Source: Paracoccaceae bacterium (GTDB lineage Bacteria > Pseudomonadota > Alphaproteobacteria > Rhodobacterales > Rhodobacteraceae). From it: 50,456 nt of DNA. Below, piece after piece: positions 19,037 through 27,134 of this stretch (positions are counted from its first letter, which is position 1; each line of letters starts with the position of its first letter). The stretch is from contig JAHRYM010000001.1 in NCBI GenBank assembly GCA_020622085.1, positions 1,727,154 through 1,777,609 of the forward strand. Direction: 5' to 3'. The translations under genes were made by a program, and so were the position numbers. Below the pieces are notes generated by a model. It saw nothing but the letters and a program-made list of their open reading frames with translations, ran no database searches and was not told the DNA's origin.

Positions 19037-19345
19037 ATGGCAGAGGTGATCATTGTCTACTGGCGCGACATTCCGGCCCAGGTCATCGTGGGCAAGGGAC
19101 GCCGGGGCGTGAAACGGCAATTGCCGGAACGCTTCGAACAGGCCATCGACCGCTGCGCCATGAAGGTCGGCGCGCGCGAGACGGACGCCTATCTGGCTGA
19201 ATGGCGCAAGGCCGCGCCCTATGAGCTGGCGGGCGACGACACCGAAGTGGCCGATGCCGAAACGGCAAGGATCATCGCCGAATACGACACGGCGCGGATC
19301 AAGACACTGATCGAAAACGAAGGCTGGGCAGCCCCGAAGCCCTGA
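19037..19345 (+). CDS. 'Virulence factor' family small protein (C1-operon component)
   Basis: The 102-residue soluble protein fits the Pfam family named Virulence_fact, a name with no mechanistic basis. It starts EVIIVYWRDIPAQVIVGKG, has a basic patch KGRRGVKRQLPERFEQAIDR, and ends in a charged helical region. It is the first gene of a unit that continues with MTHFR (34 bases later), the corrinoid methyltransferase and RACE. From this setting I infer a role in corrinoid-dependent C1 metabolism, for example as a small adaptor. Its biochemical activity is unknown. Confidence 0.8.
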   Translation: MAEVIIVYWRDIPAQVIVGKGRRGVKRQLPERFEQAIDRCAMKVGARETDAYLAEWRKAAPYELAGDDTEVADAETARIIAEYDTARIKTLIENEGWAAPKP

Positions 19346-19379
19346 TCCAGCCCTGACCCCAAACACCGGAGTTCCCGAC

Positions 19380-20297
19380 ATGGCGCTGTTGAAATTCAGA
19401 CGTGACGACCCCGCAGCCGCCGGCAACGCGGCCGAAATCGCATCCTTCCTCAAGGATTACTCGATCGAGGTGATGCCGCGCACCGCCGCCAATGTCGAGG
19501 ATTTCCGCGCCCTGCTGCCCGCCGGCACCCGGGTCTACATCGCCCATATCGAAGGCACGCCCATCGAGGAGATGGTCGCCACCGCCGCCCGCCTGCGCCG
19601 CGAAGGCTTTGAGCCGATGCCGCACCTCCCGGCCCGGATCATCGCCTCGCGCGCCATGCTGGCCGACTGGATCAACCGCTACAAGGCCGAGGCCGACGTG
19701 AAGCAGGCGCTTCTGCTTGCGGGTGGCGTAGCCAAGCCGGCGGGTGAGTTCGAAAGCTCGATGCAGCTGATCGAAAGCGGCGCCTTCGACGGGTTCGAAC
19801 GCCTCCACGTCGCGGGCCACCCCGAAGGCAACAAGGATATCGACCCGGACGGATCGGACCGCAACGTGATGGAAGCGCTGCGCTGGAAACAGAAGTTCGC
19901 CGACAGCACCGACGCGAAAATGGCGCTGGCGACGCAGTTCTGCTTTGACGCGAAACCGGTCATCGCCTGGGTCGACCGTCTGGCCGCCGAAGGCATCCGC
20001 ATCCCCGTCCATATCGGCATCGCCGGTCCGGCCAAGCTTCAGACGCTGATCAAGTTCGCCATCGCCTGCGGCGTCGGCCCCTCTCTCAAGGTGCTGCAAA
20101 AGCGCGCGATGGACGTGACGAAGCTGCTCCTGCCCTACGAGCCGACCGATGTCGTGGCGGCGCTGGCCGCGCACAAGGCGAAAAACCCGGACTTCGGCAT
20201 CGAGGCCGTGCATTTCTTCCCGCTTGGTGGCATCAAGACCAACGCCACCTGGGCCATCCAGCATGGCGGTGCCGCGACGGCCCCGGCCAGTGCCTAA
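19380..20297 (+). CDS. Methylenetetrahydrofolate reductase-family protein
   Basis: The 305-residue protein belongs to the MTHFR (MetF) FAD-dependent TIM-barrel family. It has SIEVMPRTAANVEDFRALLPAG near the start, FEPMPHLPARIIASR, LLLAGG, LHVAGHPEGNKD near residue 145, KMALATQFCFDAK and IPVHIGIAGPA. It differs from canonical MetF, and its place between corrinoid genes suggests it oxidises 5-methyl-THF to 5,10-methylene-THF in a catabolic direction. That direction is inferred from context. It sits 34 bases after the small first gene and 56 bases before the methyltransferase gene. Confidence 0.93.
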   Translation: MALLKFRRDDPAAAGNAAEIASFLKDYSIEVMPRTAANVEDFRALLPAGTRVYIAHIEGTPIEEMVATAARLRREGFEPMPHLPARIIASRAMLADWINRYKAEADVKQALLLAGGVAKPAGEFESSMQLIESGAFDGFERLHVAGHPEGNKDIDPDGSDRNVMEALRWKQKFADSTDAKMALATQFCFDAKPVIAWVDRLAAEGIRIPVHIGIAGPAKLQTLIKFAIACGVGPSLKVLQKRAMDVTKLLLPYEPTDVVAALAAHKAKNPDFGIEAVHFFPLGGIKTNATWAIQHGGAATAPASA

Positions 20298-20353
20298 GCC
20301 TCCATCGTCAAGAAACCGCCGCTTCGGCCAGACCCATTCACGCAGGACCAGAC

Positions 20354-21334
20354 ATGACCCGTACCGTTGTCGAATCGAAAACCAAGACCGTCATCATCGG
20401 CTTTGACGAGCCGTTCTGCGTGATCGGGGAACGCATCAACCCCACAGGACGCAAGAAGCTGGCGGCCGAGCTTGAGATGGGCAACTTCGACACCGTCATC
20501 AAGGACGCGCTGGAACAGGTCGCCTGCGGGGCGACCGTGCTCGACATCAACTCTGGCGCGGTCTTCACCAACAAGATGGCCATCGACCCGCGTTACGCCG
20601 ACAACAACTTCGTCGAACCGACTCTGATGAAGCAGCTGATCGAGATCGTGCAGCAGACCGTCGACGTGCCGCTGTGCATCGACAGCTCGGTTCCTGCCGC
20701 GCTGGAAGCGGGCCTGTCTGCCTGCGAGGGCCGGCCGCTCCTGAACTCGGTCACCGGCGAGGAAGAGCGGCTGGAACTGGTGCTGCCGCTGGTCAAGAAA
20801 TACAACGTGCCGGTCGTCGCCATCTCGAACGACGACACCGGCATCTCGCCCGACCCGGACGTTCGCTTCGCCGTGGCGAAAAAGATCGTCGAGCGCGCCG
20901 CCGACTTCGGCATCCCGGCCCATGATATCGTCGTTGATCCGCTGGTCATGCCGATCGGCGCGATGGCGACGGCCGGCCAGCAGGTCTTTGCGCTGGTCCG
21001 CCGCCTGCGGGAAGAACTGGGCGTGAACACCACCTGCGGTGCATCCAACATCAGCTTCGGGATGCCGCACCGCCACGGGATCAACGCGGCCTTCCTGCCG
21101 ATGGCGATCACCGCCGGCATGACCAGCGCCATCATGAACCCGGTGCGCCAGGTCGAAATGGAAGCGATCCGCGCCGCGAACTTCCTGATGAACCACGACT
21201 CGAACGGCGGCGAATGGATCCGGTTCGCCAAGGTGATCGAGGCCGTGGAAGCCGGGGCGACCTTCTCGGAAGCCAGCGCTGCCGCGTCCTCGGCCACCTC
21301 GGGCCGCCGGGGCGGCCGCCGCGCCCGCGGCTGA
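20354..21334 (+). CDS. Methyltetrahydrofolate:corrinoid methyltransferase (DHPS fold)
   Basis: This 326-residue TIM-barrel protein of the dihydropteroate synthase/MeTr superfamily moves methyl groups between a corrinoid protein and tetrahydrofolate. Family marks are VIGERINPTGRKKLAAEL at the start, ATVLDINSGA near residue 65, PLCIDSSVPAALEAGL, PLLNSVTGEEERL, VVAISNDDTGI and TTCGASNISFGMPHRHGIN. The domain ends near residue 305 and is followed by an Ala/Ser-rich and Arg/Gly-rich tail (SGRRGGRRARG) not needed for the fold. Its partner would be the corrinoid protein charged by an MttB-type enzyme. Homologues include MtgA and AcsE. Confidence 0.92.
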   Translation: MTRTVVESKTKTVIIGFDEPFCVIGERINPTGRKKLAAELEMGNFDTVIKDALEQVACGATVLDINSGAVFTNKMAIDPRYADNNFVEPTLMKQLIEIVQQTVDVPLCIDSSVPAALEAGLSACEGRPLLNSVTGEEERLELVLPLVKKYNVPVVAISNDDTGISPDPDVRFAVAKKIVERAADFGIPAHDIVVDPLVMPIGAMATAGQQVFALVRRLREELGVNTTCGASNISFGMPHRHGINAAFLPMAITAGMTSAIMNPVRQVEMEAIRAANFLMNHDSNGGEWIRFAKVIEAVEAGATFSEASAAASSATSGRRGGRRARG

Positions 21335-21645
21335 ATTCGTCTTCCCTTGCAGTTGCGGCGCGCCCCGGGTCACTCCGGAGCGCATCTGCATGTCCGGGGG
21401 GCGCCAGATCTGGCCACGGACCACTGCGCCAATTTGACGCATCTGCCCCCTCAGGCGCCGCTGGCGTGACTTGCGGATCGCCCTGCCCCCGCTATCCTTG
21501 TCCCGCGACAGGAGAAAAACCATGCCCAGCCACGCGGAATGGCGCCCCCATGCGCGTGCTCGCCTGTGCGCACCAGGCGTGGTTCCCTGCCTGTCGGCCA
21601 ATCCGCGACTGGTGCCCGTGCGGGCCAGCCCCCTTCTGAATCGAG
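21335..21645 (+). other. Leader region before the RACE gene
   Basis: These 311 bases separate the methyltransferase gene from the RACE gene, a long gap inside an otherwise tight operon. A GC-rich inverted repeat near 21359-21405 could form a hairpin. A putative promoter lies at 21471-21498, and a short open frame with a near-ideal Shine-Dalgarno starts at 21522. I could not match a known riboswitch: the B12 box is not present. Confidence 0.55.
21471..21498 (+). promoter_or_regulatory. Putative internal promoter for the RACE gene
   Basis: TTGCGG (21471-21476) and TATCCT (21493-21498) are spaced by 16 bases. The -35 and -10 resemble those I infer for rnpB. Transcription from here would start just before the Shine-Dalgarno of the short frame at 21522. 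Confidence 0.4.
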
Positions 21646-21671
21646 ATGATCATGTCCCAGTCCCCGTCTGA
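21522..21671 (+). CDS. Putative short upstream ORF overlapping the RACE start
   Basis: This 49-codon frame starts MPSHAEWRPHARARL. It has AGGAG exactly 7 bases before the ATG, a far better ribosome site than that of the RACE gene. It overlaps the RACE start by 26 bases in another frame, so it could couple or gate RACE translation. Third-position GC is lower than in neighbouring genes and I recognise no homology, so it may not encode a conserved peptide. A second, Cys-rich frame (MRVLACAHQAWF, 21552-21639) overlaps it without a Shine-Dalgarno. Confidence 0.3.
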   Translation: MPSHAEWRPHARARLCAPGVVPCLSANPRLVPVRASPLLNRDDHVPVPV

Positions 21672-23736
21672 AACCGCAATCCCCGGTCTGGCCGCCGAAA
21701 CCGACCTGCCGCTGGTGATCTTCACGCCCTCGGGAAAGCGCGGGCATTTCGCGCCGGGAACGCCGGTCCTGACCGCGGCCCGCCAGTTGGGCGTCGATCT
21801 GGACAGCGTCTGCGGCGGGCGCGGCATCTGCTCAAAATGCCAGATCACGCCGGGGTATGGCGATTTTGCCAAGCACGGCGTGCATGTCGCCGCCGACGCC
21901 CTGAGCGAATGGAACACGGTCGAGGATCGCTACAAGCGCATCCGCGGGCTGATCGACGGGCGGCGTCTGGGCTGCCAGGCCAAGATCATGGGCGATGTCG
22001 TCATCGACGTGCCGCCGGAAAGCCAGGTCCACAAGCAGGTGATCCGCAAGTCGGCCACGGTGCGAGACATCACCATGGACCCGGCCACCCACCTTTACTA
22101 CGTCGAGGTGACGGAACCCGACATGCACGAGCCCTCGGGCGATTTCCAGCGCCTTCAACTGGCGCTGAAGGAGCAATGGCAGATCGAGGGGCTTTCGGCC
22201 GACCTGCCGCTTCTGCGCCGCCTGCAGGGCGTGCTCAGGAAGGGCGAATGGAAGGTCACCGCCGCCGTCTTCCACGACCATCACGGGCAGGCCCGGCTGA
22301 TCGACCTCTGGCCTGGCTATTTCGAGGGGCCGCTTTACGGGCTGGCGATCGACCTTGGCTCGACCACCATCGCGGCGCATCTCTGCGACCTGTCGGATGG
22401 GTCGGTGCTGGCGTCTTCGGGCCTGATGAACCCGCAGATCCGCTTTGGCGAAGACCTGATGAGCCGCGTGAGCTATGCGATGATGAACCCCGGCGGCGAT
22501 GTCGAGATGACGAAGGCCGTGCGGCAGGCGATCAACAGCCTGGCAGGTTCCGTTGCCACCGAAGCCGGGATCGACGCGACCCGCATCGTCGAGACGGTCT
22601 TCGTGATGAACCCGGTCATGCACCACCTGCTCCTGGGCATCGACCCGGTCGAACTTGGCCAGGCGCCCTTTGCGCTGGCGACCTCGGAAAGCCTGTCGAT
22701 TGCCGCGCGCGATCTGGACCTGACGGCGATCAATGCGCAGGCCCGGGTCTATATCCTTCCCTGCATCGCGGGCCATGTCGGCGCGGACTGCGCCGCCGTG
22801 GCATTGTCCGAGGAGCCGAACAAGTCCGAAGATCTGGTCTTGATTGTTGACGTGGGCACCAATGCCGAAATCCTTCTGGGCAACAAGGACCGGGTTCTGG
22901 CCTGTTCCTCGCCCACCGGCCCCGCGTTTGAAGGCGCGCAGATCAGTTCCGGCCAGCGCGCCGCCCCTGGCGCCATCGAACGGGTCGAGATCGACCCGGT
23001 GACGAAGGAACCGCGCTTCCGCGTCATCGGCAGCGACATCTGGTCCGACGATCCGGCCTTTGCCGAGGCGACCAAGCAGACCGGCATCACCGGCATCTGC
23101 GGCTCGGGCATCATCGAGGTGGTGGCCGAGATGCGGATGGCGGGGCTTGTCGATGCGGGCGGGCTGATCGGTTCGGCGGAACAGACCGGCACGGCGCGCT
23201 GCGTGCCGACCGGGCGCACCAATGCCTATGTGCTTTATGACGGGCGCGAGTCGGGCGGGCCGCGGATCAGCGTCACGCAGGGCGATATCCGCGCAATCCA
23301 GCTGGCGAAATCGGCGCTTTATGCCGGTGCACAGCTTCTGATGGATGTGCTCAAGGCCGACCACGTCGACCGTATCGTGCTTGCCGGCGCCTTCGGCGCG
23401 CATATCTCGCCCAAGCACGCGATGGTTCTGGGGATGATCCCCGATTGCCCGCTGGAAAAGGTCACGTCGGCGGGCAATGCCGCTGGCACCGGCGCGCGGA
23501 TCGCGCTGTGCAACATCGGCGCGCGCGCCGCGATCGAGGCCGAGGTCGCCCGCATCCACAAGGTCGAAACCGCGATCGAGCCGCGCTTCCAGGAACATTT
23601 CGTCGCGGCGAACGCCATTCCGCACGCCACGGCGCCCTTCCCGAACCTGAGCGGCCTTGTCACCCTGCCCGATGTCAGCTTCAACACTGCCGGTTCGGGT
23701 GGATCGGATGGTGGCCGCCGCCGCCGTCGCGGCTGA
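21646..23736 (+). CDS. ASKHA-domain reductive activator of corrinoid proteins (RACE, DUF4445)
   Basis: RACE proteins re-reduce inactive Co(II) corrinoid to Co(I) using ATP. The 696-residue protein has an N-terminal 2Fe-2S ferredoxin domain with Cys56, Cys62, Cys65 and Cys110 (CGGRGICSKC, then GRRLGC). A linker region follows. The ASKHA ATPase domains carry AIDLGSTTIAAHLCDL near residue 235, VDVGTNAEILLGN near residue 405, and VLAGAFGAHISPKHAMVLG near residue 583. The C terminus ends in a Ser/Gly and Arg tract (SGGSDGGRRRRRG). It starts at ATG 21646 or ATG 21652; the latter has GAG 6 bases upstream. It belongs with the C1 genes upstream. Confidence 0.94.
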   Translation: MIMSQSPSETAIPGLAAETDLPLVIFTPSGKRGHFAPGTPVLTAARQLGVDLDSVCGGRGICSKCQITPGYGDFAKHGVHVAADALSEWNTVEDRYKRIRGLIDGRRLGCQAKIMGDVVIDVPPESQVHKQVIRKSATVRDITMDPATHLYYVEVTEPDMHEPSGDFQRLQLALKEQWQIEGLSADLPLLRRLQGVLRKGEWKVTAAVFHDHHGQARLIDLWPGYFEGPLYGLAIDLGSTTIAAHLCDLSDGSVLASSGLMNPQIRFGEDLMSRVSYAMMNPGGDVEMTKAVRQAINSLAGSVATEAGIDATRIVETVFVMNPVMHHLLLGIDPVELGQAPFALATSESLSIAARDLDLTAINAQARVYILPCIAGHVGADCAAVALSEEPNKSEDLVLIVDVGTNAEILLGNKDRVLACSSPTGPAFEGAQISSGQRAAPGAIERVEIDPVTKEPRFRVIGSDIWSDDPAFAEATKQTGITGICGSGIIEVVAEMRMAGLVDAGGLIGSAEQTGTARCVPTGRTNAYVLYDGRESGGPRISVTQGDIRAIQLAKSALYAGAQLLMDVLKADHVDRIVLAGAFGAHISPKHAMVLGMIPDCPLEKVTSAGNAAGTGARIALCNIGARAAIEAEVARIHKVETAIEPRFQEHFVAANAIPHATAPFPNLSGLVTLPDVSFNTAGSGGSDGGRRRRRG

Positions 23737-23757
23737 TCGGCGACTGAAAGACCGGCA

Positions 23758-23786
23758 CCGGGCGCCATTCCAGCGCCCGGCTCTTG
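23758..23786 (+). terminator. Possible terminator between the RACE and uup genes
   Basis: A perfect 8-bp stem CCGGGCGC/GCGCCCGG (23758-23765 with 23773-23780) with a 7-base loop is followed by CTCTTG. It lies between convergent stops, but the T tract is poor. Confidence 0.5.
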
Positions 23787-23796
23787 CCGCCCGCGA

Positions 23797-25605
23797 TCAG
23801 GCGGAGGCCTTTTCTTCCAGCACCAGCCATTCTTCCTCGGCCGCTGCCAGTGCCGCCTGACGTTCGGCCAGACCGTCCGAGGCCTTGCGGAACTTCTCGG
23901 GCGCAGCCGAGAAAAGGTCTGGCGCCGACAGGAACTCGGTCAGTTTCGCGATTTCCGCTTCCAGCTTTTCGATCACGCCCGGCAGGGCCTCAAGCCGGTG
24001 TTTTTCCGTGAACGTAAGTCGTTGCGCGGACTTCTTCGCGCTTTGGATTATCTGCGGTTTCGGCGCCGCGCTGGCTGCGGGCCGCGTCTCTGCCTCGACG
24101 GGTTTCTGCGCCTGATAATCGCTCCAGCCGCCCGCGTAGACCGTGGCGCGGCCCTCACCTTCCAGCGCAACGGTGGTCGTCGCCACGCGGTCGATGAAAT
24201 CGCGGTCGTGGCTGACCAGCAGCACGGTGCCGTCGTAATCGCCCAGCAGATCTTGCAACAGATCGAGCGTTTCAACGTCCAGATCGTTCGTCGGCTCGTC
24301 GAGGATCAGAAGGTTCGACGGCTTCGCCATGATCCGAGCCAGCAAAAGCCGCGCGCGTTCGCCCCCCGACAGCGACCCGATGGGCGCCCGGGCCTGCGCT
24401 TCGTCGAAGAGGAAATCCTTGAGATAGGCCACGACGTGCTTCGGCATCCCGCGCACCATGACCTGATCCGACCTGCCCGACACCGCCATGTCGGGGTCAT
24501 TCACCAACCCGTCCCAGAGCGACATCGACAGATCGAGCGTTGCGCGGGTCTGGTCGAAGACCGCGATTTCAAGATTGGTGCCGTGCTTGACGCTGCCGCT
24601 GTCGGGGGCGACCTCGCCGGTCAGCATCTTCAGAAGCGTGGTCTTGCCGACGCCATTCGGGCCGACAAAGGCGATCCGGTCACCGCGCAGCACCCGCAGA
24701 TCGAAAGGTCTCAGGATGATCTTGTCACCGAAAGCCTTTGAAATCTCTTTGGCTTCGATCACCAGTTTGCCCGATGTGGGGCCCGCGTCAAATTCCATCG
24801 CTGCCGTGCCCTGCCGGCGGATCATCGCGGCGCGTTCTGCCCTGAGCGCCCCCAGCGCCCGCACCCGGCCCTGATTGCGCTTCCGCCGCGCCGAAATGCC
24901 TTCGACCGCCCATTTCGCCTCGGCCTTGATCTTGCGTTCCAGCTTGTGGCGCGCCTCGTCTTCCTCGGCCCAGGTGGTTTCGCGCCAGTCCTCGAAGGCC
25001 TCGAAACCCCGCTCTTGGCGGCGCACCTGCCCCCGGTCGATCCAGAGCGTCGCGCGGGTCAGCGCGCGCAGGAAGGCGCGGTCGTGCGAGATCAGGACGA
25101 AAGCGGCGCGGGTATCCTTCAGCTCGGCCTCGAGCCAGCCGATGGCCTGAATGTCGAGGTGGTTGGTCGGTTCATCCAGCAGCATCAGCTCCGGCGCTTC
25201 GGCCAGAAGCTTGGCCAAGGCGGCGCGGCGGCATTCCCCGCCCGAGGCGGAGGCGACAGGCGTGTCGGGGTTGAACTTCAGCCCCTCGGCCACGACAGAC
25301 AGGCGGTAAGCCTCGCCCTCGGGCAGGTGGTGTGCCGCGAAATCGCCCAAGGTGGCAAAGCCGGACAGATCCGGTTCCTGCTCCATATAGCCCACGGTCA
25401 CGCCGGGCGGCACGACGCGGGTGCCGGCGTCGGCCTCGACCAGACCGGCCATGACCTTCATCAGGGTGGACTTGCCAGAGCCGTTGCGGCCCACCAGCGC
25501 CACCCGGTCGCCGGGTTGCACCGTCAGGTCGAGGTTGTCGAAAACCGGGGTGCCGCCGAAGGTCAGCGAGATGCCGGAAAGCTGAAGAAGGGGTGCGCGT
25601 GCCAT
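23797..25605 (-). CDS. uup: ABC-F family ATPase, Uup-like
   Basis: The 602-residue soluble protein has two ABC domains and no membrane part. The first has Walker A GRNGSGKST near residue 39 and signature ASGGECRR. The second has GPNGVGKTT near residue 315 and signature LSGGERARLLLARIM. The linker between them is Arg/Lys-rich (RRKRNQGRVRALGALRAERAAM), as in ABC-F proteins. A C-terminal coiled coil (residues about 530-600, EKLEAEIAKLTEFL) is the Uup mark, associated with branched-DNA binding and ribosome-related functions. Its end is convergent with RACE and it is divergent from metY. Confidence 0.93.
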   Translation of the reverse strand: MARAPLLQLSGISLTFGGTPVFDNLDLTVQPGDRVALVGRNGSGKSTLMKVMAGLVEADAGTRVVPPGVTVGYMEQEPDLSGFATLGDFAAHHLPEGEAYRLSVVAEGLKFNPDTPVASASGGECRRAALAKLLAEAPELMLLDEPTNHLDIQAIGWLEAELKDTRAAFVLISHDRAFLRALTRATLWIDRGQVRRQERGFEAFEDWRETTWAEEDEARHKLERKIKAEAKWAVEGISARRKRNQGRVRALGALRAERAAMIRRQGTAAMEFDAGPTSGKLVIEAKEISKAFGDKIILRPFDLRVLRGDRIAFVGPNGVGKTTLLKMLTGEVAPDSGSVKHGTNLEIAVFDQTRATLDLSMSLWDGLVNDPDMAVSGRSDQVMVRGMPKHVVAYLKDFLFDEAQARAPIGSLSGGERARLLLARIMAKPSNLLILDEPTNDLDVETLDLLQDLLGDYDGTVLLVSHDRDFIDRVATTTVALEGEGRATVYAGGWSDYQAQKPVEAETRPAASAAPKPQIIQSAKKSAQRLTFTEKHRLEALPGVIEKLEAEIAKLTEFLSAPDLFSAAPEKFRKASDGLAERQAALAAAEEEWLVLEEKASA

Positions 25606-25772
25606 GATGGCGCCGAGGTAGACAAGCCGGCGCCGGACGTCAACCGCCGCGCCCGGCCTGTGATGCGGTCAAAGGACAGTCCGAAGCGCCTTCCGCGCGC
25701 GTTGCGCCGGGCGTTGTATGGCGCGCGCGCATTGGCTAGGGTTCGCCCGCAACATCAAGGGGGGACCACGCG

Positions 25773-27056
25773 ATGACCCAATATTCCTTCGACACGCTGA
25801 CCATCCACGCAGGCGCCGCACCCGATCCGGCGACCGGTGCGCGGCAGATACCGATCTACCAGACCACGGCCTACGTCTTCAAGGATGCCGACCACGCGGC
25901 ACGGCTCTTCAACCTGCAAGAGGTTGGCTACATCTATTCCCGCCTGACCAACCCGACCGTCCAGGCGCTGGCCGAACGGGTCGCGGCGCTGGAAGGTGGC
26001 GCGGGCGCGGTCTGCTGTTCGTCTGGCCATGCGGCGCAGATCATGGCGCTGTTCCCGCTGATGGGGCCGGGCAAGAACATCATCGCCTCGACCCGGCTTT
26101 ACGGCGGCACGATCACGCAGCTCGGCCAGTCGATCAAGCGCTTCGGCTGGACGACCAGGTTCGTCGATTTCGACGATCTGGCGGCGCTTGAGGCGGCGGT
26201 CGATGACGACACCCGCGCGATCTTCTGTGAATCGATCTCGAACCCCGGCGGCTACATCACCGACATTCCGGCGGTGGCCAAGGTCGCCGACAAGGTGGGC
26301 CTGCCGCTGATCGTCGACAACACGCTGGCCAGCCCCTACCTCTGCCGCCCGATCGAGCTGGGCGCGACGCTGGTCGTCCATTCGGCGACCAAGTTCCTGA
26401 CCGGCAACGGCACCGTCACCGGCGGCGTCGTCGTTGACAGCGGCAAGTTCGACTGGTCGAAATCGGGCAAGTTCCCTTCGCTTTCGGAACCCGAGCCCGC
26501 CTATCACGGTCTTGCCTTCCACCCGGCGCTGGGGTCGATGGCCTTCACCTTCCATTCGATCGCCGTGGGCCTGCGCGACCTGGGCATGACCATGAACCCG
26601 CAGGGCGCCCATTACACGCTGATGGGGATCGAGACGCTGTCCCTGCGGATGCAGCGCCATGTCGAGAACACCCAGAAGGTCGCCGAATGGCTGGAGAAAG
26701 ACCCGCGCGTGACGAAAGTGACCTATGCGGGGCTGAAATCCTCGCCCTGGCATGGACGCATGGCGACCGTCTGCCCGAAAGGCGCGGGCGCGCTGTTCAC
26801 CTTCGCGGTCAAGGGCGGTTATGACGCCTGCGTAAAGTTCGTGAACAATCTCAAGATGTTCAGCCATGTGGCGAACCTTGGCGACACGCGCAGCCTTGTG
26901 ATCCACGCCGCCTCGACCACGCACCGGCAACTGACCGAAGACCAGCAGATCGCCGCGGGGGCAAGCCCGGAGGTGGTGCGCCTGTCGATCGGGATCGAGG
27001 ATGTGGCCGACATCATCGCCGACCTCGATCAGGCGCTGGCGGCGGCAACCGCCTGA
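25773..27056 (+). CDS. metY: O-acetylhomoserine sulfhydrylase / aminocarboxypropyltransferase
   Basis: MetY makes homocysteine from O-acetylhomoserine and sulfide using PLP, feeding methionine synthesis. The 427-residue protein has the family start FDTLTIHAGAAPDPATGARQ, the substrate-binding YSRLTNPT, the PLP-stacking SSGHAAQIMAL region, IVDNTLASPYLCRP, and the PLP lysine in HSATKFLTGNGT near residue 208. The C-terminal half contains SLVIHAASTTHRQL, normal for MetY. A GGGGGG run lies about 8 bases before the ATG. No SAM riboswitch is visible in the 167-base divergent region upstream. It is followed by a strong terminator. Confidence 0.96.
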   Translation: MTQYSFDTLTIHAGAAPDPATGARQIPIYQTTAYVFKDADHAARLFNLQEVGYIYSRLTNPTVQALAERVAALEGGAGAVCCSSGHAAQIMALFPLMGPGKNIIASTRLYGGTITQLGQSIKRFGWTTRFVDFDDLAALEAAVDDDTRAIFCESISNPGGYITDIPAVAKVADKVGLPLIVDNTLASPYLCRPIELGATLVVHSATKFLTGNGTVTGGVVVDSGKFDWSKSGKFPSLSEPEPAYHGLAFHPALGSMAFTFHSIAVGLRDLGMTMNPQGAHYTLMGIETLSLRMQRHVENTQKVAEWLEKDPRVTKVTYAGLKSSPWHGRMATVCPKGAGALFTFAVKGGYDACVKFVNNLKMFSHVANLGDTRSLVIHAASTTHRQLTEDQQIAAGASPEVVRLSIGIEDVADIIADLDQALAAATA

Positions 27057-27078
27057 ACCTTACTGCGGTGAAACGGCG

Positions 27079-27110
27079 GGGGGCACCTTTCCGGGGTGCC
27101 CCCTTTCCTT
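27079..27110 (+). terminator. Terminator between metY and the SIMPL gene
   Basis: A 9-bp stem GGGGGCACC/GGTGCCCCC (27079-27087 with 27095-27103) with a 7-base loop is followed by TTTCCTT, just past the metY stop. The SIMPL gene converges on it. Confidence 0.85.
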
Positions 27111-27134
27111 ATCGTCCGGCGACCGCCATGCGGG

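Noticed and set aside
25606-25772. A SAM riboswitch before metY
   Set aside because: I could not find the SAM-II or SAM/SAH core pattern in the 167 bases.
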